From Meishania sp964351985 (lineage in GTDB: Bacteria > Bacteroidota > Bacteroidia > Flavobacteriales > Flavobacteriaceae), in assembly GCA_964351985.1 (NCBI GenBank), contig CAYGPR010000015.1, forward strand, positions 1 through 64,000: a stretch of 64,000 nucleotides of DNA. Direction: 5' to 3'. Each line of letters begins with the position of its first letter. Position 1 is the first letter of the stretch. Of the stretch, positions 1 through 9,072 are shown piece by piece. The position numbers and the translations under genes were made by a program. The notes below the pieces were generated by a model. It ran no database searches. It worked only from the letters and a program-made list of their open reading frames with translations, and was not told where the DNA came from.

Positions 1-660
1 CTTTTGTACTACGCGCTGCGAAAGATTGGCTTTTCTGTTCTTCTGCTCGATTTTTGGTATTACCCTTAAGAATCCTTTGGTATTTACCCTGAAGTTAAAG
101 TACTCGGGAGAATCCATAATAGCTTCAAGTCTTTTAATGGGAATTTCATGCTGAAAAACGAACTCATCAACACTTGCCAGAAAAGGGGAAACAAATTTAT
201 ACTTGTATTCAATTACGGAACCTTCCTTTACCTTCGGCATGGTAAAAGACTGTTGGTCATAGTATTTTGAAAGTTCTACCTCGAATTCTCCATCCTTCCT
301 GAGCTTTTCTTCCACAATTTTTCCGTTCTCCAAATTATAAGTAACCGCTTTCAGACTATTGACCCGCTCCCTGGTACTGCCATCTTTATACAGGGCAATT
401 TTTTTAGTAGCATAGTCAAAACCATCTTTGTTATAAATTTTTATACGTTCATGAACTTCGGTGACCTGTTGAAAGCCCAGACCGGTAACATAATCGAAAT
501 TGGTTTTTCGAAATTTATATAAATAGGTCGCCGCTGCCGAAGAATCCGACGGATTATATGTTTCTTGAAGCTCTTCTTTTGAAACTTTTCCAAAGGAGTA
601 GTTTTGAGCTGTTGTAAATTGAAAGGTAATAATCAGTAAAATTAAAAGTAACTTCTTCAT
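1..660 (-). CDS. DUF3857 domain exported protein, 3' end outside window
   Basis: An open frame of 220 codons runs off the left edge without a stop, so only the N-terminal part is seen. It begins with a clean signal peptide (MKKLLLILLIITFQFTTAQ). The body then resembles the DUF3857 module, a beta-rich N-terminal domain that in this phylum usually precedes a transglutaminase-like domain. The next gene, nine bases upstream in the transcript, is a full-length protein of the same architecture, so the two are probably tandem paralogues in one transcript. Function is unknown; an exported or periplasmic role is inferred from the signal peptide. The transglutaminase half, if present, lies outside the window. 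Confidence 0.8.
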   Translation of the reverse strand, partial: MKKLLLILLIITFQFTTAQNYSFGKVSKEELQETYNPSDSSAAATYLYKFRKTNFDYVTGLGFQQVTEVHERIKIYNKDGFDYATKKIALYKDGSTRERVNSLKAVTYNLENGKIVEEKLRKDGEFEVELSKYYDQQSFTMPKVKEGSVIEYKYKFVSPFLASVDEFVFQHEIPIKRLEAIMDSPEYFNFRVNTKGFLRVIPKIEQKNRKANLSQRVVQK

Positions 661-669
661 GATATCGGT

Positions 670-2577
670 TTATGATTTTATCAAGACGATTTTAGAATTA
701 TCCCATTTTGAAACTTCTTTCATGAAGGTTCGATACGCCTCATATTCGGTGTTCTGATATTTTCCATGTTTTACCAAGAATCTCCTCCTAAGTATTATCT
801 TTTTATCCGATTTCTCGTAGTTACAGGAATAGGATCCAAAATCATTGAAAATTTCCTTGTTTTCGGGAATAGCTTCTATATCGTATCCATCGGGTATATA
901 AATGCTTATTTCGTCTTCATCAAAAAATCCCCGTTGTATTACGAACGGTAATTTTCGGTCGCGATATCGATTCGGAATATATTTGACCTTGTTGAATGTA
1001 TTACCGACGAACAACATTCGGTCACCGCTTCTCGATGCATAGTTTACAGCATCTACGGATAGTTTTTCATTGAAGACAATTGCATCTTTTTCATTTTGAA
1101 AATCATATGAGCTGATATGTAGGTTGTTTATATTATCCCAATAGGCTTTATAATGTTTGTGGATATTCTCTTTGGATCGTTGTTCGAGCCCGAAACGATC
1201 ATCATACTGTATTCCTTTGGTAAGAATGGCGATATCGCCCGATATACTCCCGTCTTCATGTAAGGTGTAAGCTCCTTTCGTACTTTGGTAGTTCTGTTTT
1301 TCGATATATGAAGTCGTCGTCACGATCTCCCCCCCATCTGGTTTGATAACGAATGCCTTTCTTCCATCGGTGAAATCTCCAATAAATCCGAAGGGCAATG
1401 TCTGTGAAGTACAATCGATCCAATAGTATTCTCCTTTGTAGGGAATCGCCAAAATAACATGGTTGCCTTGTGCTAGATCGGGAGAATCTTCATCAAAATC
1501 TATCTTTCTGGAGCCCGCCTGAACATGGGCGTAAAAGGCTTCGACATCGACGGCCTTAAGCAATGCCTTGGTATAATTCGATAGTCCCTTACAATCTCCA
1601 TATTTAACGCGATCCACTTCGATGGCACTTATCGGCTGAATTCCACCGATACCAACCTGAACGCTTATATAACGCGTATTATCTTGCACATATTTATAGA
1701 TAATCTTCGCTTTTTCGAGATTATCGGTCACGCCTTCGACCAAATTCTTGGCTTTGTCGATCGTGGTCTGTGACAATGCATCTCGATCGGCCAAAAGGTT
1801 GGTATACATCCATTTTCCCAAGTCGTTCCAATCATTAATATGGGCTTGGTATCCCTCGTACTGAAATTTAACCGGACGTATCTTGATACATGGTGCAATA
1901 TCACTGAATGAAGGGCTCATGGACTCTTCCTTTAATGCCGGAATATTTTTCGCCTCATATACCAAACTATTCGATGTTTCTTTTTTGATAACCGAAAAGC
2001 CCTCTAGGTTCAGTTCTTTTATTTCTGGTCTTAAGTCCGGCGATGAAAAGTCAATTTGAATTCGACTATGCTCCGTACTTAACTCATAATCGCTTAAGAA
2101 AGACCACATCGGTCGAATTTCACCAGTATTTTTAGTTTGGGTCTCGTAAGTAAAGACCACGGTGTACGGATACTGAGTAGGGGAATAGGAATAATACTTG
2201 TACCTCGAATCGGAATATAACGTACCCCCATCGACCGCACTTACATCTTTGAACTTATTTTCTTTTATTCGTTCAAGCCGATTTCCCAAAGCATCGTAAA
2301 TCTCCGCTTGAATATTTTTCACTTTTCTACCATTATCATAGCCGACAAAACACCCGGCAAACTTGTTGCCCATTTTGTTTAAAATGGTGACCACCTTTTT
2401 GCGACGAACGGTCATGTTATCGTCGGCCTGTAAATCAATGACCAGTTCATCGGCACGCAAAATTGCATTTGCGTTTTGGGTCAGGTTTTTATCAAGTAAA
2501 AGAGTTTGATAATGGTGTTCTTGGGCAGAAAGCACAAGAGTGAAAATGGCAAAGAGGGGAACAAAAAATAAGCGCAT
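670..2577 (-). CDS. DUF3857 and transglutaminase-like exported protein
   Basis: A 635-residue protein with a signal peptide (MRLFFVPLFAIFTLVLSAQ). The N-terminal half, about residues 40-230, fits DUF3857. The second half holds a transglutaminase-like core: a Cys in GDCKGLSNY near residue 330, a His in GNHVILAI and an Asp in YYWIDCTS, which together give a Cys-His-Asp triad. The final 150 residues fit the DUF3858-type beta domain that often follows. Such proteins are common in Bacteroidota and are thought to act outside the cytoplasm, but the substrate is unknown. It sits nine bases from the next gene downstream, a paralogue cut by the window edge. The 81-base gap after dtd may hold its promoter. 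Confidence 0.85.
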   Translation of the reverse strand: MRLFFVPLFAIFTLVLSAQEHHYQTLLLDKNLTQNANAILRADELVIDLQADDNMTVRRKKVVTILNKMGNKFAGCFVGYDNGRKVKNIQAEIYDALGNRLERIKENKFKDVSAVDGGTLYSDSRYKYYSYSPTQYPYTVVFTYETQTKNTGEIRPMWSFLSDYELSTEHSRIQIDFSSPDLRPEIKELNLEGFSVIKKETSNSLVYEAKNIPALKEESMSPSFSDIAPCIKIRPVKFQYEGYQAHINDWNDLGKWMYTNLLADRDALSQTTIDKAKNLVEGVTDNLEKAKIIYKYVQDNTRYISVQVGIGGIQPISAIEVDRVKYGDCKGLSNYTKALLKAVDVEAFYAHVQAGSRKIDFDEDSPDLAQGNHVILAIPYKGEYYWIDCTSQTLPFGFIGDFTDGRKAFVIKPDGGEIVTTTSYIEKQNYQSTKGAYTLHEDGSISGDIAILTKGIQYDDRFGLEQRSKENIHKHYKAYWDNINNLHISSYDFQNEKDAIVFNEKLSVDAVNYASRSGDRMLFVGNTFNKVKYIPNRYRDRKLPFVIQRGFFDEDEISIYIPDGYDIEAIPENKEIFNDFGSYSCNYEKSDKKIILRRRFLVKHGKYQNTEYEAYRTFMKEVSKWDNSKIVLIKS

Positions 2578-2658
2578 CGGTCGGTTTGGTTGAAGTATTA
2601 TAACGCCGAAGGTCTTACATTTCTTACATTATAGACTATAAAAATCGATAACTTGTGT

Positions 2659-3111
2659 TTATTCTTTGTTCTTTGTATCCATTATAATGGTGACCGGACC
2701 GTCGTTCAGCAACTCAACTTTCATATCGGCCCCGAAAATTCCAGTGCCCACCTTTTTGCCCAGTTCGTTTTCAAGACGTAGTATGAATTTTTCGTATAAC
2801 GGGATTGCAACCTCCGGTTTGGCCGCTTTGATGTACGAGGGTCGATTGCCCTTTTTGGTATTGGCGTGTAATGTAAATTGGCTGACAACGATTGCCTCGC
2901 CGGAAGTATCCAAAAGAGATCGGTTCATAATGTTTTGGTCGTCATTGAAAATTCTGAGATTCGCTATTTTTCTAACGAGCCAATCAATGTCATCGATATC
3001 ATCCGTATTTTCAATGCCTAAAAGTATGAGAAGACCTTTGCCGATTTCAGAGATTACGCTTCCCTCGACAGTAACTTTAGCATATGTGACTCTTTGAACA
3101 ACAGCTCTCAT
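2659..3111 (-). CDS. dtd: D-aminoacyl-tRNA deacylase
   Basis: This 150-residue cytoplasmic enzyme hydrolyses D-aminoacyl-tRNAs, and also Gly-tRNA(Ala), to protect translation. It begins MRAVVQRVTYAKVTVEG, the normal start of the family. It carries the catalytic SQFTLHA motif near residue 80 and the C-terminal NDGPVTI motif that holds the Gly-cisPro chirality filter. Length matches the family (about 145-150). It lies 51 bases downstream of rsgA on the same strand, probably in the same transcript. The gap contains a small palindrome. Confidence 0.96.
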   Translation of the reverse strand: MRAVVQRVTYAKVTVEGSVISEIGKGLLILLGIENTDDIDDIDWLVRKIANLRIFNDDQNIMNRSLLDTSGEAIVVSQFTLHANTKKGNRPSYIKAAKPEVAIPLYEKFILRLENELGKKVGTGIFGADMKVELLNDGPVTIIMDTKNKE

Positions 3112-3124
3112 GGCTTCTACCCTC

Positions 3125-3148
3125 GCCCTCTCTAAAGGTAGAGGGGGC
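3125..3148. repeat. Short GC-rich palindrome between rsgA and dtd
   Basis: An imperfect palindrome with arms GCCCTCT and AGAGGGGGC around CTAAAGGT. It has no T-tract on the minus strand, so it is not a convincing terminator between these co-oriented genes. It resembles the palindromes at 42374-42401 and 32008-32031, which fits a dispersed repeat family. Confidence 0.5.
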
Positions 3149-3162
3149 TTTTAAAAAGATTC

Positions 3163-4116
3163 TTAATTTTTCTTGATATACTCATCGATTCTATAGTTTT
3201 CATCCTCTCCCTTGATCATCTGCACATAACTTTTATAACGGCTCCATGCTACTTCATCACTCTCCAAGGCATTCTTAACAGCGCAATCCGGTTCATCTAA
3301 ATGAAGGCAATTATTAAATTTGCATTCGCCTTTTAAGGCAAAAAATTCGGGAAAATAGTCCCCTATTTCCACTGCCTCCATATCGACCATTCCGAAGCCT
3401 TTAATTCCCGGGGTATCTATGATTCTTGCATCGAAGCTTAAATCGAACATTTCGGCGAAGGTGGTCGTATGCTGACCCTGTAGATGTTGATCTGATATTT
3501 CAGCGGTCTTTAACTCCAGACCTGGTTCAACGGCATTGACCAATGTCGATTTTCCAGCTCCGGAATGGCCGGCGAACATGCTGGTTTTTCCTTTCATAAG
3601 TTCTTTGACCTGACCAACATTTTTACCGGTTTTGGCCGAAATGCCGATACAGATATAGCCGACCTTGCGATATAATTCAGCCAAGAACTTAATCTCCGCC
3701 AATTCTTTGTCCTTATAAGTGTCGATTTTATTGAACAATAATGTTGCCCGTATATCATACGCCTCGGCGGTCGCCAAAAAACGGTCGATAAAAATGGTAA
3801 AGGTGGTCGGATTATTCAAGGTAATCAAAAGAAACACCTGATCAAGATTGGCCGCGATGATGTGGGTCTGTTTTGATAGGTTGACCGATTTTCGGATAAT
3901 GTAGTTTTTCCGCTCCTTTATTTTTGTGATTATACCGGTAACCTCATCACCGGTTTCCTCGATTTCAAAGTTTACTACGTCTCCCACCGCCACAGGATTT
4001 GTGCTTTTTATTCCTTTTATCCTGAACTTTCCTTTTATCCTACATTCATAAAAAACACCTTCTTCAGTCTTTACGGTGTACCAGCTTCCGGTAGATTTAT
4101 AAACGATTCCTGTCAT
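3163..4116 (-). CDS. rsgA: Small ribosomal subunit biogenesis GTPase RsgA
   Basis: RsgA is a circularly permuted GTPase that helps late maturation of the 30S subunit. All parts are visible: an N-terminal OB-fold, the G4 motif FNKID ahead of the G1 P-loop GHSGAGKST, the G3 motif DTPG, and a C-terminal zinc knuckle with Cys-Cys-His-Cys ligands (ECKFNNCLHLDEPDC). The frame extends one codon upstream to a TTG, but the ATG at 4116 is the natural start, giving 317 residues. It is transcribed toward dtd. The oppositely oriented gene at 4308 separates it from the aromatic amino acid operon. Confidence 0.96.
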   Translation of the reverse strand: MTGIVYKSTGSWYTVKTEEGVFYECRIKGKFRIKGIKSTNPVAVGDVVNFEIEETGDEVTGIITKIKERKNYIIRKSVNLSKQTHIIAANLDQVFLLITLNNPTTFTIFIDRFLATAEAYDIRATLLFNKIDTYKDKELAEIKFLAELYRKVGYICIGISAKTGKNVGQVKELMKGKTSMFAGHSGAGKSTLVNAVEPGLELKTAEISDQHLQGQHTTTFAEMFDLSFDARIIDTPGIKGFGMVDMEAVEIGDYFPEFFALKGECKFNNCLHLDEPDCAVKNALESDEVAWSRYKSYVQMIKGEDENYRIDEYIKKN

Positions 4117-4307
4117 CAATTTTTTTATGTTCTACAAAGAAACAACAATACTTTCATAATTTATTCACCTTGAATTTCTTTCGGTGAGCGACGGACCCTT
4201 GTAATTTGAAATTAGAACAATTAAGTTTATACGGTAAAAATAGGTTGTGAGATGCAACCTATTTAAAAACTTTCTGTCCTTTATTGTAAACCTTAAAAAA
4301 GTGAAAC

Positions 4308-4751
4308 ATGAGAAAATTATTTTTGGCGATTTGTTTTATCATCGCCGCTACCCTTGAAATGAACGCGCAACAATTTAAAGTAATCACTAGTGTCGAATCG
4401 ATTGTGCCCAGCGGCTTGGGAAGATCTCGAATTATCGATGCCAAGGAAGAAAAAGATTTTGCCGAGTACACCTCTGAACAGACCGAAGAGGACAATACCC
4501 GCAACAAATCGAAAAGAGGAGATATTCGGGTAAAGAATTTCGAAGAAACTAAGCTGCTGAATTTTTACAATATCGCAGGAATCCGTTTTCAGAATATCGC
4601 TGCCAACGATGCCGTGATTTCTTCAAAACTAAACGCCATGGCCGCCGAAGGTTGGGAACTTGCTTTCGTGACCAGTGGGGTAGAAGCAGATGCCGGAGAT
4701 AAAGATGGACAAGGAATCTTTATTACGCGGTACGTTTTTAAGAAAGATTAA
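4308..4751 (+). CDS. Exported protein with DUF4177-like C-terminus
   Basis: A 147-residue protein with a signal peptide (MRKLFLAICFIIAATLEMNAQ). The central part is charged. The C-terminal 40 residues (LNAMAAEGWELAFVTSGVE, then ITRYVFKKD) have the pattern of DUF4177-like modules, in which an AAEGWEL turn is followed by a strand ending in aromatic and basic residues. No catalytic residues are apparent and the function is unknown. It stands alone, convergent with the DAHP synthase gene, with a palindromic element between the two stops. The upstream 188 bases are AT-rich and hold no other gene I can support. Confidence 0.7.
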   Translation: MRKLFLAICFIIAATLEMNAQQFKVITSVESIVPSGLGRSRIIDAKEEKDFAEYTSEQTEEDNTRNKSKRGDIRVKNFEETKLLNFYNIAGIRFQNIAANDAVISSKLNAMAAEGWELAFVTSGVEADAGDKDGQGIFITRYVFKKD

Positions 4752-4756
4752 CCAAA

Positions 4757-4822
4757 TGTCACATTGAGCGCAGTCGAAATGTCTTAGAACAACAAAGGTG
4801 TTCGACTGCGCCCAGACTGACA
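4757..4822. repeat. Palindromic repeat element, possible two-way terminator
   Basis: Two arms of about 21 bases face each other: the left contains GAGCGCAGTCGAA and the right contains TTCGACTGCGC. Both end in TGTC/GACA. The element fills the gap between two convergent stop codons and could form a long hairpin ending both transcripts. The same core recurs at 19461, and related cores at 35518 and 51681, so it belongs to a dispersed family. Confidence 0.75.
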
Positions 4823-5905
4823 CTAAGCCTTAATAATCTTCTCTTGATGGTTGATCGATTCTTGGTGAATCGCCTTAAACATCTTTAGTACAAATTCTTC
4901 GCTCAAACCTTTCGTTTCACCTTCAAGAATCATTTTTCCTAAAATCTCGTTCCATCGGCTGCTCTGAAGTACTGCGACGTTTTTCTCTTTTTTTAGCCTT
5001 CCTATCCCATCAGAGATTTTCATACGCTTGCCCAAAGTATCAATCAGTTGGTTGTCGATAACATCGATTTGCGCCCTTAGATGGTTCAAATTCCTATTAT
5101 AGGCCGCTTCTGGATCGGTTTCCTTCGGAATTCTCAAATCTTTCATGATCTGAACCAAAGTAGCCGGCGTTACTTGTTGTGCCGCATCGCTCCATGCGTT
5201 ATCTGGATCATGATGGGTTTCTATCATCAATCCGTCGAAATTAAGGTCCAACGCCATTTGCGATACATCAAAGATCATATCACGTTTTCCAGTAATGTGC
5301 GATGGGTCATTGATAATCGGCAAATCAGGAAATTTAGTTTGCAAATCGATTGCCAATTGCCACTCGGGAATATTTCTATACTTTGTTTTTTCATAGGTGG
5401 AAAACCCTCTATGGATGACGCCCAACTTTTTGATATTTGCCGTATGCAACCGCTCTACCGCACCCAACCACAAAGATAAATCAGGGTTGACAGGATTCTT
5501 TATCAAAACCACCTTATCGGTACCTTCGAGGGCGTCGGCAATTTCTTGAACTATAAAAGGACTCACGGTCGATCGCGCACCGATCCACAATAAATCGATA
5601 TCATGTTCCAAAGCGAGTTCAACATGAGCACGATTGGCGACCTCGGTAGCTGTTTTTAAGCCAGTTTCCTCTTTTACTTTTTGAAGCCATTTGAGGCCGA
5701 GCGCACCGACGCCTTCAAAATTGCCCGGGCGTGTTCTGGGTTTCCAGATTCCGGCCCTATAATAACTCACATCGGTATCTTTTAAACTATGCGCGATGCC
5801 CAATACTTGTTCTTCGGTCTCAGCACTACATGGTCCTGCAATCACCAGTGGATGCCATAACCCTAAATCATCCAACCATGTTCTCATTTCTTTTGTATTC
5901 TCCAT
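4823..5905 (-). CDS. DAHP synthase fused to type II chorismate mutase
   Basis: This 360-residue bifunctional enzyme catalyses the first step of the shikimate pathway (phosphoenolpyruvate plus erythrose 4-phosphate to DAHP) and the chorismate-to-prephenate branch step. Residues 1 to about 255 are a KDPS-like (type I-beta) DAHP synthase with AGPCSAE, GIWKPRTRPGNFEG, KNPVNPD, HRGFS, DPSH and ETHHDP. Residues about 275-360 form an AroQ-type mutase (LRAQIDVIDNQLIDTLGKRM). The fusion order is common in Bacteroidota. It is last in the operon, four bases after tyrA, so it should share attenuation with pheA. Whether the mutase confers allosteric control on the synthase cannot be read from sequence. 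Confidence 0.94.
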   Translation of the reverse strand: MENTKEMRTWLDDLGLWHPLVIAGPCSAETEEQVLGIAHSLKDTDVSYYRAGIWKPRTRPGNFEGVGALGLKWLQKVKEETGLKTATEVANRAHVELALEHDIDLLWIGARSTVSPFIVQEIADALEGTDKVVLIKNPVNPDLSLWLGAVERLHTANIKKLGVIHRGFSTYEKTKYRNIPEWQLAIDLQTKFPDLPIINDPSHITGKRDMIFDVSQMALDLNFDGLMIETHHDPDNAWSDAAQQVTPATLVQIMKDLRIPKETDPEAAYNRNLNHLRAQIDVIDNQLIDTLGKRMKISDGIGRLKKEKNVAVLQSSRWNEILGKMILEGETKGLSEEFVLKMFKAIHQESINHQEKIIKA

Positions 5906-5909
5906 TTTA

Positions 5910-6767
5910 TTATTTGTTAAGTGGTATTCCTTTTAATATTTCCTTTATTTTATTGGTGTCATTCATTTCTTTATAAATGCCTTCGAAGTTCTCATCTTCC
6001 AACAGTTTTTTAAATTCTTGCAGATTCTGAATATACTCCTCCAAAGTCTCGACAACATTTTCTTTGTTCTGTTCAAAAATAGGCGTCCACATGGCCGGGG
6101 AACTTTTTGCCAAGCGTACTGTGCTTTCAAAACCACTGCCCGCCATGTCAAAAATATCACGTTCATTTTTCTCCTTCTCGATAACCGTCTTTCCTAACAT
6201 AAAAGAGCTGATGTGCGACAAATGCGATACATAGGCAATGTGCTTGTCATGTGCCTCTGGGTTCATATAGCGAATGCGCATTCCGATCTGTTGAAATAGC
6301 TGCAAAGCTCTTTCTTGCAGCTTAAAAGCCGTTTTTTCGACCTCACATATAATATTGGTCTTGCCCTCATATAAGTTCTCAATAGCTGCTGAAGGACCTG
6401 AAAATTCGGTTCCCGCAATCGGATGGCATGCCAAGAAGTTTCTTCTCTTGGGATGGTCACTAACCACATCACAAACCATCTTCTTAGTTGAACCCCCATC
6501 GAATACGACACAATCATCATTAACCGCGTCCAATATTGCGGGAAGCTCTTTGACTAGAACATCAACGGGAATAGTAACCGCAACCATATCGGCGAGGTGC
6601 AAATCTTCATAATCTGATTTCGCACCGATGATGTTCAAATCCATCGCCTCGACCAAATGTGCCTCGTTCGTATCGATCCCATAGATTTTGGCTTCAGGAT
6701 GTAGTCTTTTCACATCCTTTGCAAACGAACCTCCTATTAGACCGATACCGATTATGAATATGTTCAT
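5910..6767 (-). CDS. tyrA: Prephenate dehydrogenase
   Basis: A 285-residue NAD-dependent enzyme that converts prephenate to 4-hydroxyphenylpyruvate, the tyrosine branch. The Rossmann fingerprint GIGLIGGSFA is at the N-terminus. The catalytic region includes HPIAGTE and the helical C-terminal dimerisation domain with AYVSHLSHISSFML. No ACT domain or mutase domain is attached; the mutase is supplied by the next gene. The adjacent DAHP synthase fusion starts five bases after this stop, so the two are surely cotranscribed. The 145-base gap upstream to the aminotransferase gene is filled by low-complexity repeats. Confidence 0.94.
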   Translation of the reverse strand: MNIFIIGIGLIGGSFAKDVKRLHPEAKIYGIDTNEAHLVEAMDLNIIGAKSDYEDLHLADMVAVTIPVDVLVKELPAILDAVNDDCVVFDGGSTKKMVCDVVSDHPKRRNFLACHPIAGTEFSGPSAAIENLYEGKTNIICEVEKTAFKLQERALQLFQQIGMRIRYMNPEAHDKHIAYVSHLSHISSFMLGKTVIEKEKNERDIFDMAGSGFESTVRLAKSSPAMWTPIFEQNKENVVETLEEYIQNLQEFKKLLEDENFEGIYKEMNDTNKIKEILKGIPLNK

Positions 6768-6778
6768 TTTATTTTTGG

Positions 6779-6905
6779 ACTTTAGACGCTAGATATTAGG
6801 GTTAGATTTTTGGTTTGGGGTTTATGAAAATATATTTTCAACTTCTTTCATTTTTCACTTTTCACTTATTACTTATTACTTATTACTTCTTCACTTATAA
6901 CTCAT
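6779..6905. repeat. Low-complexity short-word repeats in operon gap
   Basis: The gap between the aminotransferase and tyrA holds runs of ACTTATT and CACTTTT words plus TAGACGCTAGA, a word repeated in tandem at 63915. No gene is present. No T-tract hairpin was found, so the operon is probably read through. Confidence 0.6.
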
Positions 6906-6912
6906 AACTTGT

Positions 6913-8058
6913 CTAAAACCTATCAATCGCCTCACGAATCTTCTCCTCCTTAACGCATAGTGAAAACCGAATATACCCTTCTCCATTATTTCCAAAAATA
7001 GTTCCTGGGGCAATGAATATGTTCTTATCGTAAAGTACTTCATCAACGAATTTTTCAGAGGAAACACTTCCTTGAGGTAGTTTGGCCCAAACGAACATTC
7101 CAACGGCATTTTTGTCATAGGTACACTTTAATTTATCCGCCAACTCGAACATCAAATCTCTTCGGGATGTATAAACATTGTCCAATCCCTCGAACCATTC
7201 TTTACCACTTTTTAAGGCGGCTATCGCTCCTTTTTGAATGCCATAGAACATGCCCGAATCCATGTTGCTCTTTACTTTCAGTATGGCATTGATATGCTCG
7301 GCATTGCCCAAAACCATACCGACACGCCAACCGGCCATATTGAAGGTCTTGCTCAGCGAATTCAATTCCAAGGCGACTTCTTTGGCTCCTTCTATAGCCA
7401 AAATACTGGTTGGGCCACTACTCAATACAAAACTGTAGGGGTTATCATTAACCAGTAATATGTTATTCTTTTTAGCGAAGTCGACCAATGCCTTCAATTG
7501 TTTTTTAGTCGCCGTCGCACCAGTGGGCATGTGCGGATAACTGACCCACATCAACTTTACCTTGGAAAGATTCTGACGTTGCAAACCCTCCAAATCAGGA
7601 AACCAAGCTTCAGCTTCTTTTAAGTCGTAATTTCTACCGACTCCACCGACCAGTTTTGTAACCGCATTGTATGTTGGATATCCGGGGTTAGGGATCAAGA
7701 CCTCATCCCCTGGGTTTAAAAACGCCATACTGATATGCATGATACCTTCCTTAGAACCCATAAGCGGTAGAATCTCGTCAGCTGGATTCATTTCGACCCC
7801 AAACTTCGATTTATAAAAATCGGCTATGGCCTCCCTAAGTTCGGGCAACCCCTGATAACTTTGATATTGATGGGCGCCAGTATCTGAAACTGCATTTTTC
7901 ACCGTCTCGATAACGGTATGGGATGGTGCCAAATCTGGACTACCGATTCCCATATTGATAATTGGTCTTCCCTCGGCTATGAGTCCTCTTACTTCTCGCA
8001 GTTTTTTAGAGAAGTAATATTCCTCAACGGTATGTAATCTGTCGGCAGTGCGAATCAT
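6913..8058 (-). CDS. Class I/II aminotransferase of aromatic operon
   Basis: A 381-residue fold-type I PLP enzyme. The Schiff-base lysine is in SLSKTFNMAGWRVG, the substrate region contains GIGSPDL and NPGYPTY, and the C-terminal arginine is in YIRFSLCV. It resembles LL-diaminopimelate-type and aromatic aminotransferases. Its place between pheA and tyrA suggests that it aminates phenylpyruvate and 4-hydroxyphenylpyruvate to phenylalanine and tyrosine; that specificity is inferred from context. Its ATG overlaps the pheA stop by four bases (ATGA), a sign of translational coupling. Confidence 0.9.
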   Translation of the reverse strand: MIRTADRLHTVEEYYFSKKLREVRGLIAEGRPIINMGIGSPDLAPSHTVIETVKNAVSDTGAHQYQSYQGLPELREAIADFYKSKFGVEMNPADEILPLMGSKEGIMHISMAFLNPGDEVLIPNPGYPTYNAVTKLVGGVGRNYDLKEAEAWFPDLEGLQRQNLSKVKLMWVSYPHMPTGATATKKQLKALVDFAKKNNILLVNDNPYSFVLSSGPTSILAIEGAKEVALELNSLSKTFNMAGWRVGMVLGNAEHINAILKVKSNMDSGMFYGIQKGAIAALKSGKEWFEGLDNVYTSRRDLMFELADKLKCTYDKNAVGMFVWAKLPQGSVSSEKFVDEVLYDKNIFIAPGTIFGNNGEGYIRFSLCVKEEKIREAIDRF

Positions 8059-8888
8059 AGTCTGGCATTTTTATAGGCTCCAAGTACCTTGAAATCTTCT
8101 GACATTATCTCTAAAAGCGCTCTTGCCTTTTCGAAACTCGAATAGACATTAAAGGTCACGTCAACGAAAAAGGCATATTTCCAAGGGGTCTCAATGACGG
8201 GCAAAGACTGTATTTTTGTCAAGTTCATATTACAATCGCTCATTACGTTCAAGATTGTGGCCAAGCTTCCGCGTTTATGATCCGTCACGAAACGAACCGA
8301 TGCCTTGTTGATATCCTCCTTCGGAATCTCTTTATTCTTGGTCTTAACAATGATAAAGCGGGTAGCGTTATTTTTAATTGTTTGAATTTCAGGAGCGATA
8401 ATCTCGAGTCCGTACAATTCCGCGGCAACTTTCGGAGCTATCGCCGCTATTCCCAGTAAGCCTTTCTCCTGAATTTGTTTTGCGGTTTCCGCGGTATCTA
8501 CATCCTCGACAACTTTGATATGGCGCTGTGTCTTCAAATATTCTCGACACTGCAATAACGCCATAGGATGCGAACGCACCTCGAAAATATCATTAATATC
8601 TTGACCTTTTAAAGCCATCATATTATGGTGAATGTTCAAATAGTGCTCTCCGATAATATGCAGCGCATTATCATATACCAAAGCATAGTTGGGAATGATG
8701 GATCCCGCAATAGAATTTTCTATCGCCATGATGCCCTTATCCGCAGTGCCTTCCAATAGACAATCGACCAAACCATGAAATGACAAACATTCGACAAGGT
8801 CGATATTGTCACCATAGTATTCCCTAGCTACTTGATGATGGTTGGATCCCTTGATTCCCTGTATCGCTATTTTTAATTTCATTGGCAT
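8055..8888 (-). CDS. pheA: Prephenate dehydratase
   Basis: This enzyme converts prephenate to phenylpyruvate. The catalytic domain shows the family features IENSIAGSI and NNATRFIIV (the TRF motif). A C-terminal ACT domain starts near residue 190, with the regulatory RGSLATILNV and LTKIQSLPV motifs, so phenylalanine feedback is likely. The frame extends upstream to a TTG at 8912, but the ATG at 8888 or the next ATG at 8882 (MKLKIAIQG) fits family length better. It is the first structural gene after the attenuator. A stray half repeat (TTCGACAAGCTTAGGG) lies just upstream at about 8906-8921. Confidence 0.94.
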   Translation of the reverse strand: MPMKLKIAIQGIKGSNHHQVAREYYGDNIDLVECLSFHGLVDCLLEGTADKGIMAIENSIAGSIIPNYALVYDNALHIIGEHYLNIHHNMMALKGQDINDIFEVRSHPMALLQCREYLKTQRHIKVVEDVDTAETAKQIQEKGLLGIAAIAPKVAAELYGLEIIAPEIQTIKNNATRFIIVKTKNKEIPKEDINKASVRFVTDHKRGSLATILNVMSDCNMNLTKIQSLPVIETPWKYAFFVDVTFNVYSSFEKARALLEIMSEDFKVLGAYKNARL

Positions 8889-8940
8889 TCTATTCAACGG
8901 TCTCTTCGACAAGCTTAGGGTGTTTTCATTTCAAATAGAT

Positions 8941-8975
8941 GAAAAACAAAAAAAGTCCCGTTTTTCACGGGACTT
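8941..8975 (-). terminator. Intrinsic terminator of the pheA attenuator
   Basis: On the minus strand AAGTCCCGT and ACGGGACTT form a perfect nine-base-pair stem around GAAAA, followed by TTTTTTGTTTTT. It ends about 50 bases before the pheA start and after the leader peptide stop. A second copy of ACGGGACT lies earlier, at 9008-9015 inside the leader peptide gene. It can pair with the 5' arm of this hairpin to form an antiterminator. Confidence 0.9.
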
Positions 8976-9000
8976 GAATTTGCTTATATCATACAATAGT

Positions 9001-9072
9001 TCACAACAGTCCCGTACCTCTTCTAAAAAAGAAGTAAAAATAGAAACCGTTCCAGAAACATTGCTTTATCAT
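9001..9072 (-). CDS. Phe/Tyr-rich leader peptide of the aromatic operon
   Basis: A 23-codon frame starts with ATG at 9072 and ends with TGA at 9003-9001. Its middle reads FWNGFYFYFFF, with six Phe, two Tyr and one Trp in eleven residues, and RRGTGLL follows. It is the equivalent of a pheL leader: scarcity of charged tRNA(Phe) or tRNA(Tyr) would stall the ribosome in the aromatic run, leaving ACGGGACT near the end of the frame free to form an antiterminator. An intrinsic terminator follows at 8941-8975. A possible -7 box (TACTTTAG, 9098-9091) lies 18 bases before the ATG. Composition, position and the repeated pairing sequence all agree; the frame is too short for statistical coding support. 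Confidence 0.85.
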   Translation of the reverse strand: MIKQCFWNGFYFYFFFRRGTGLL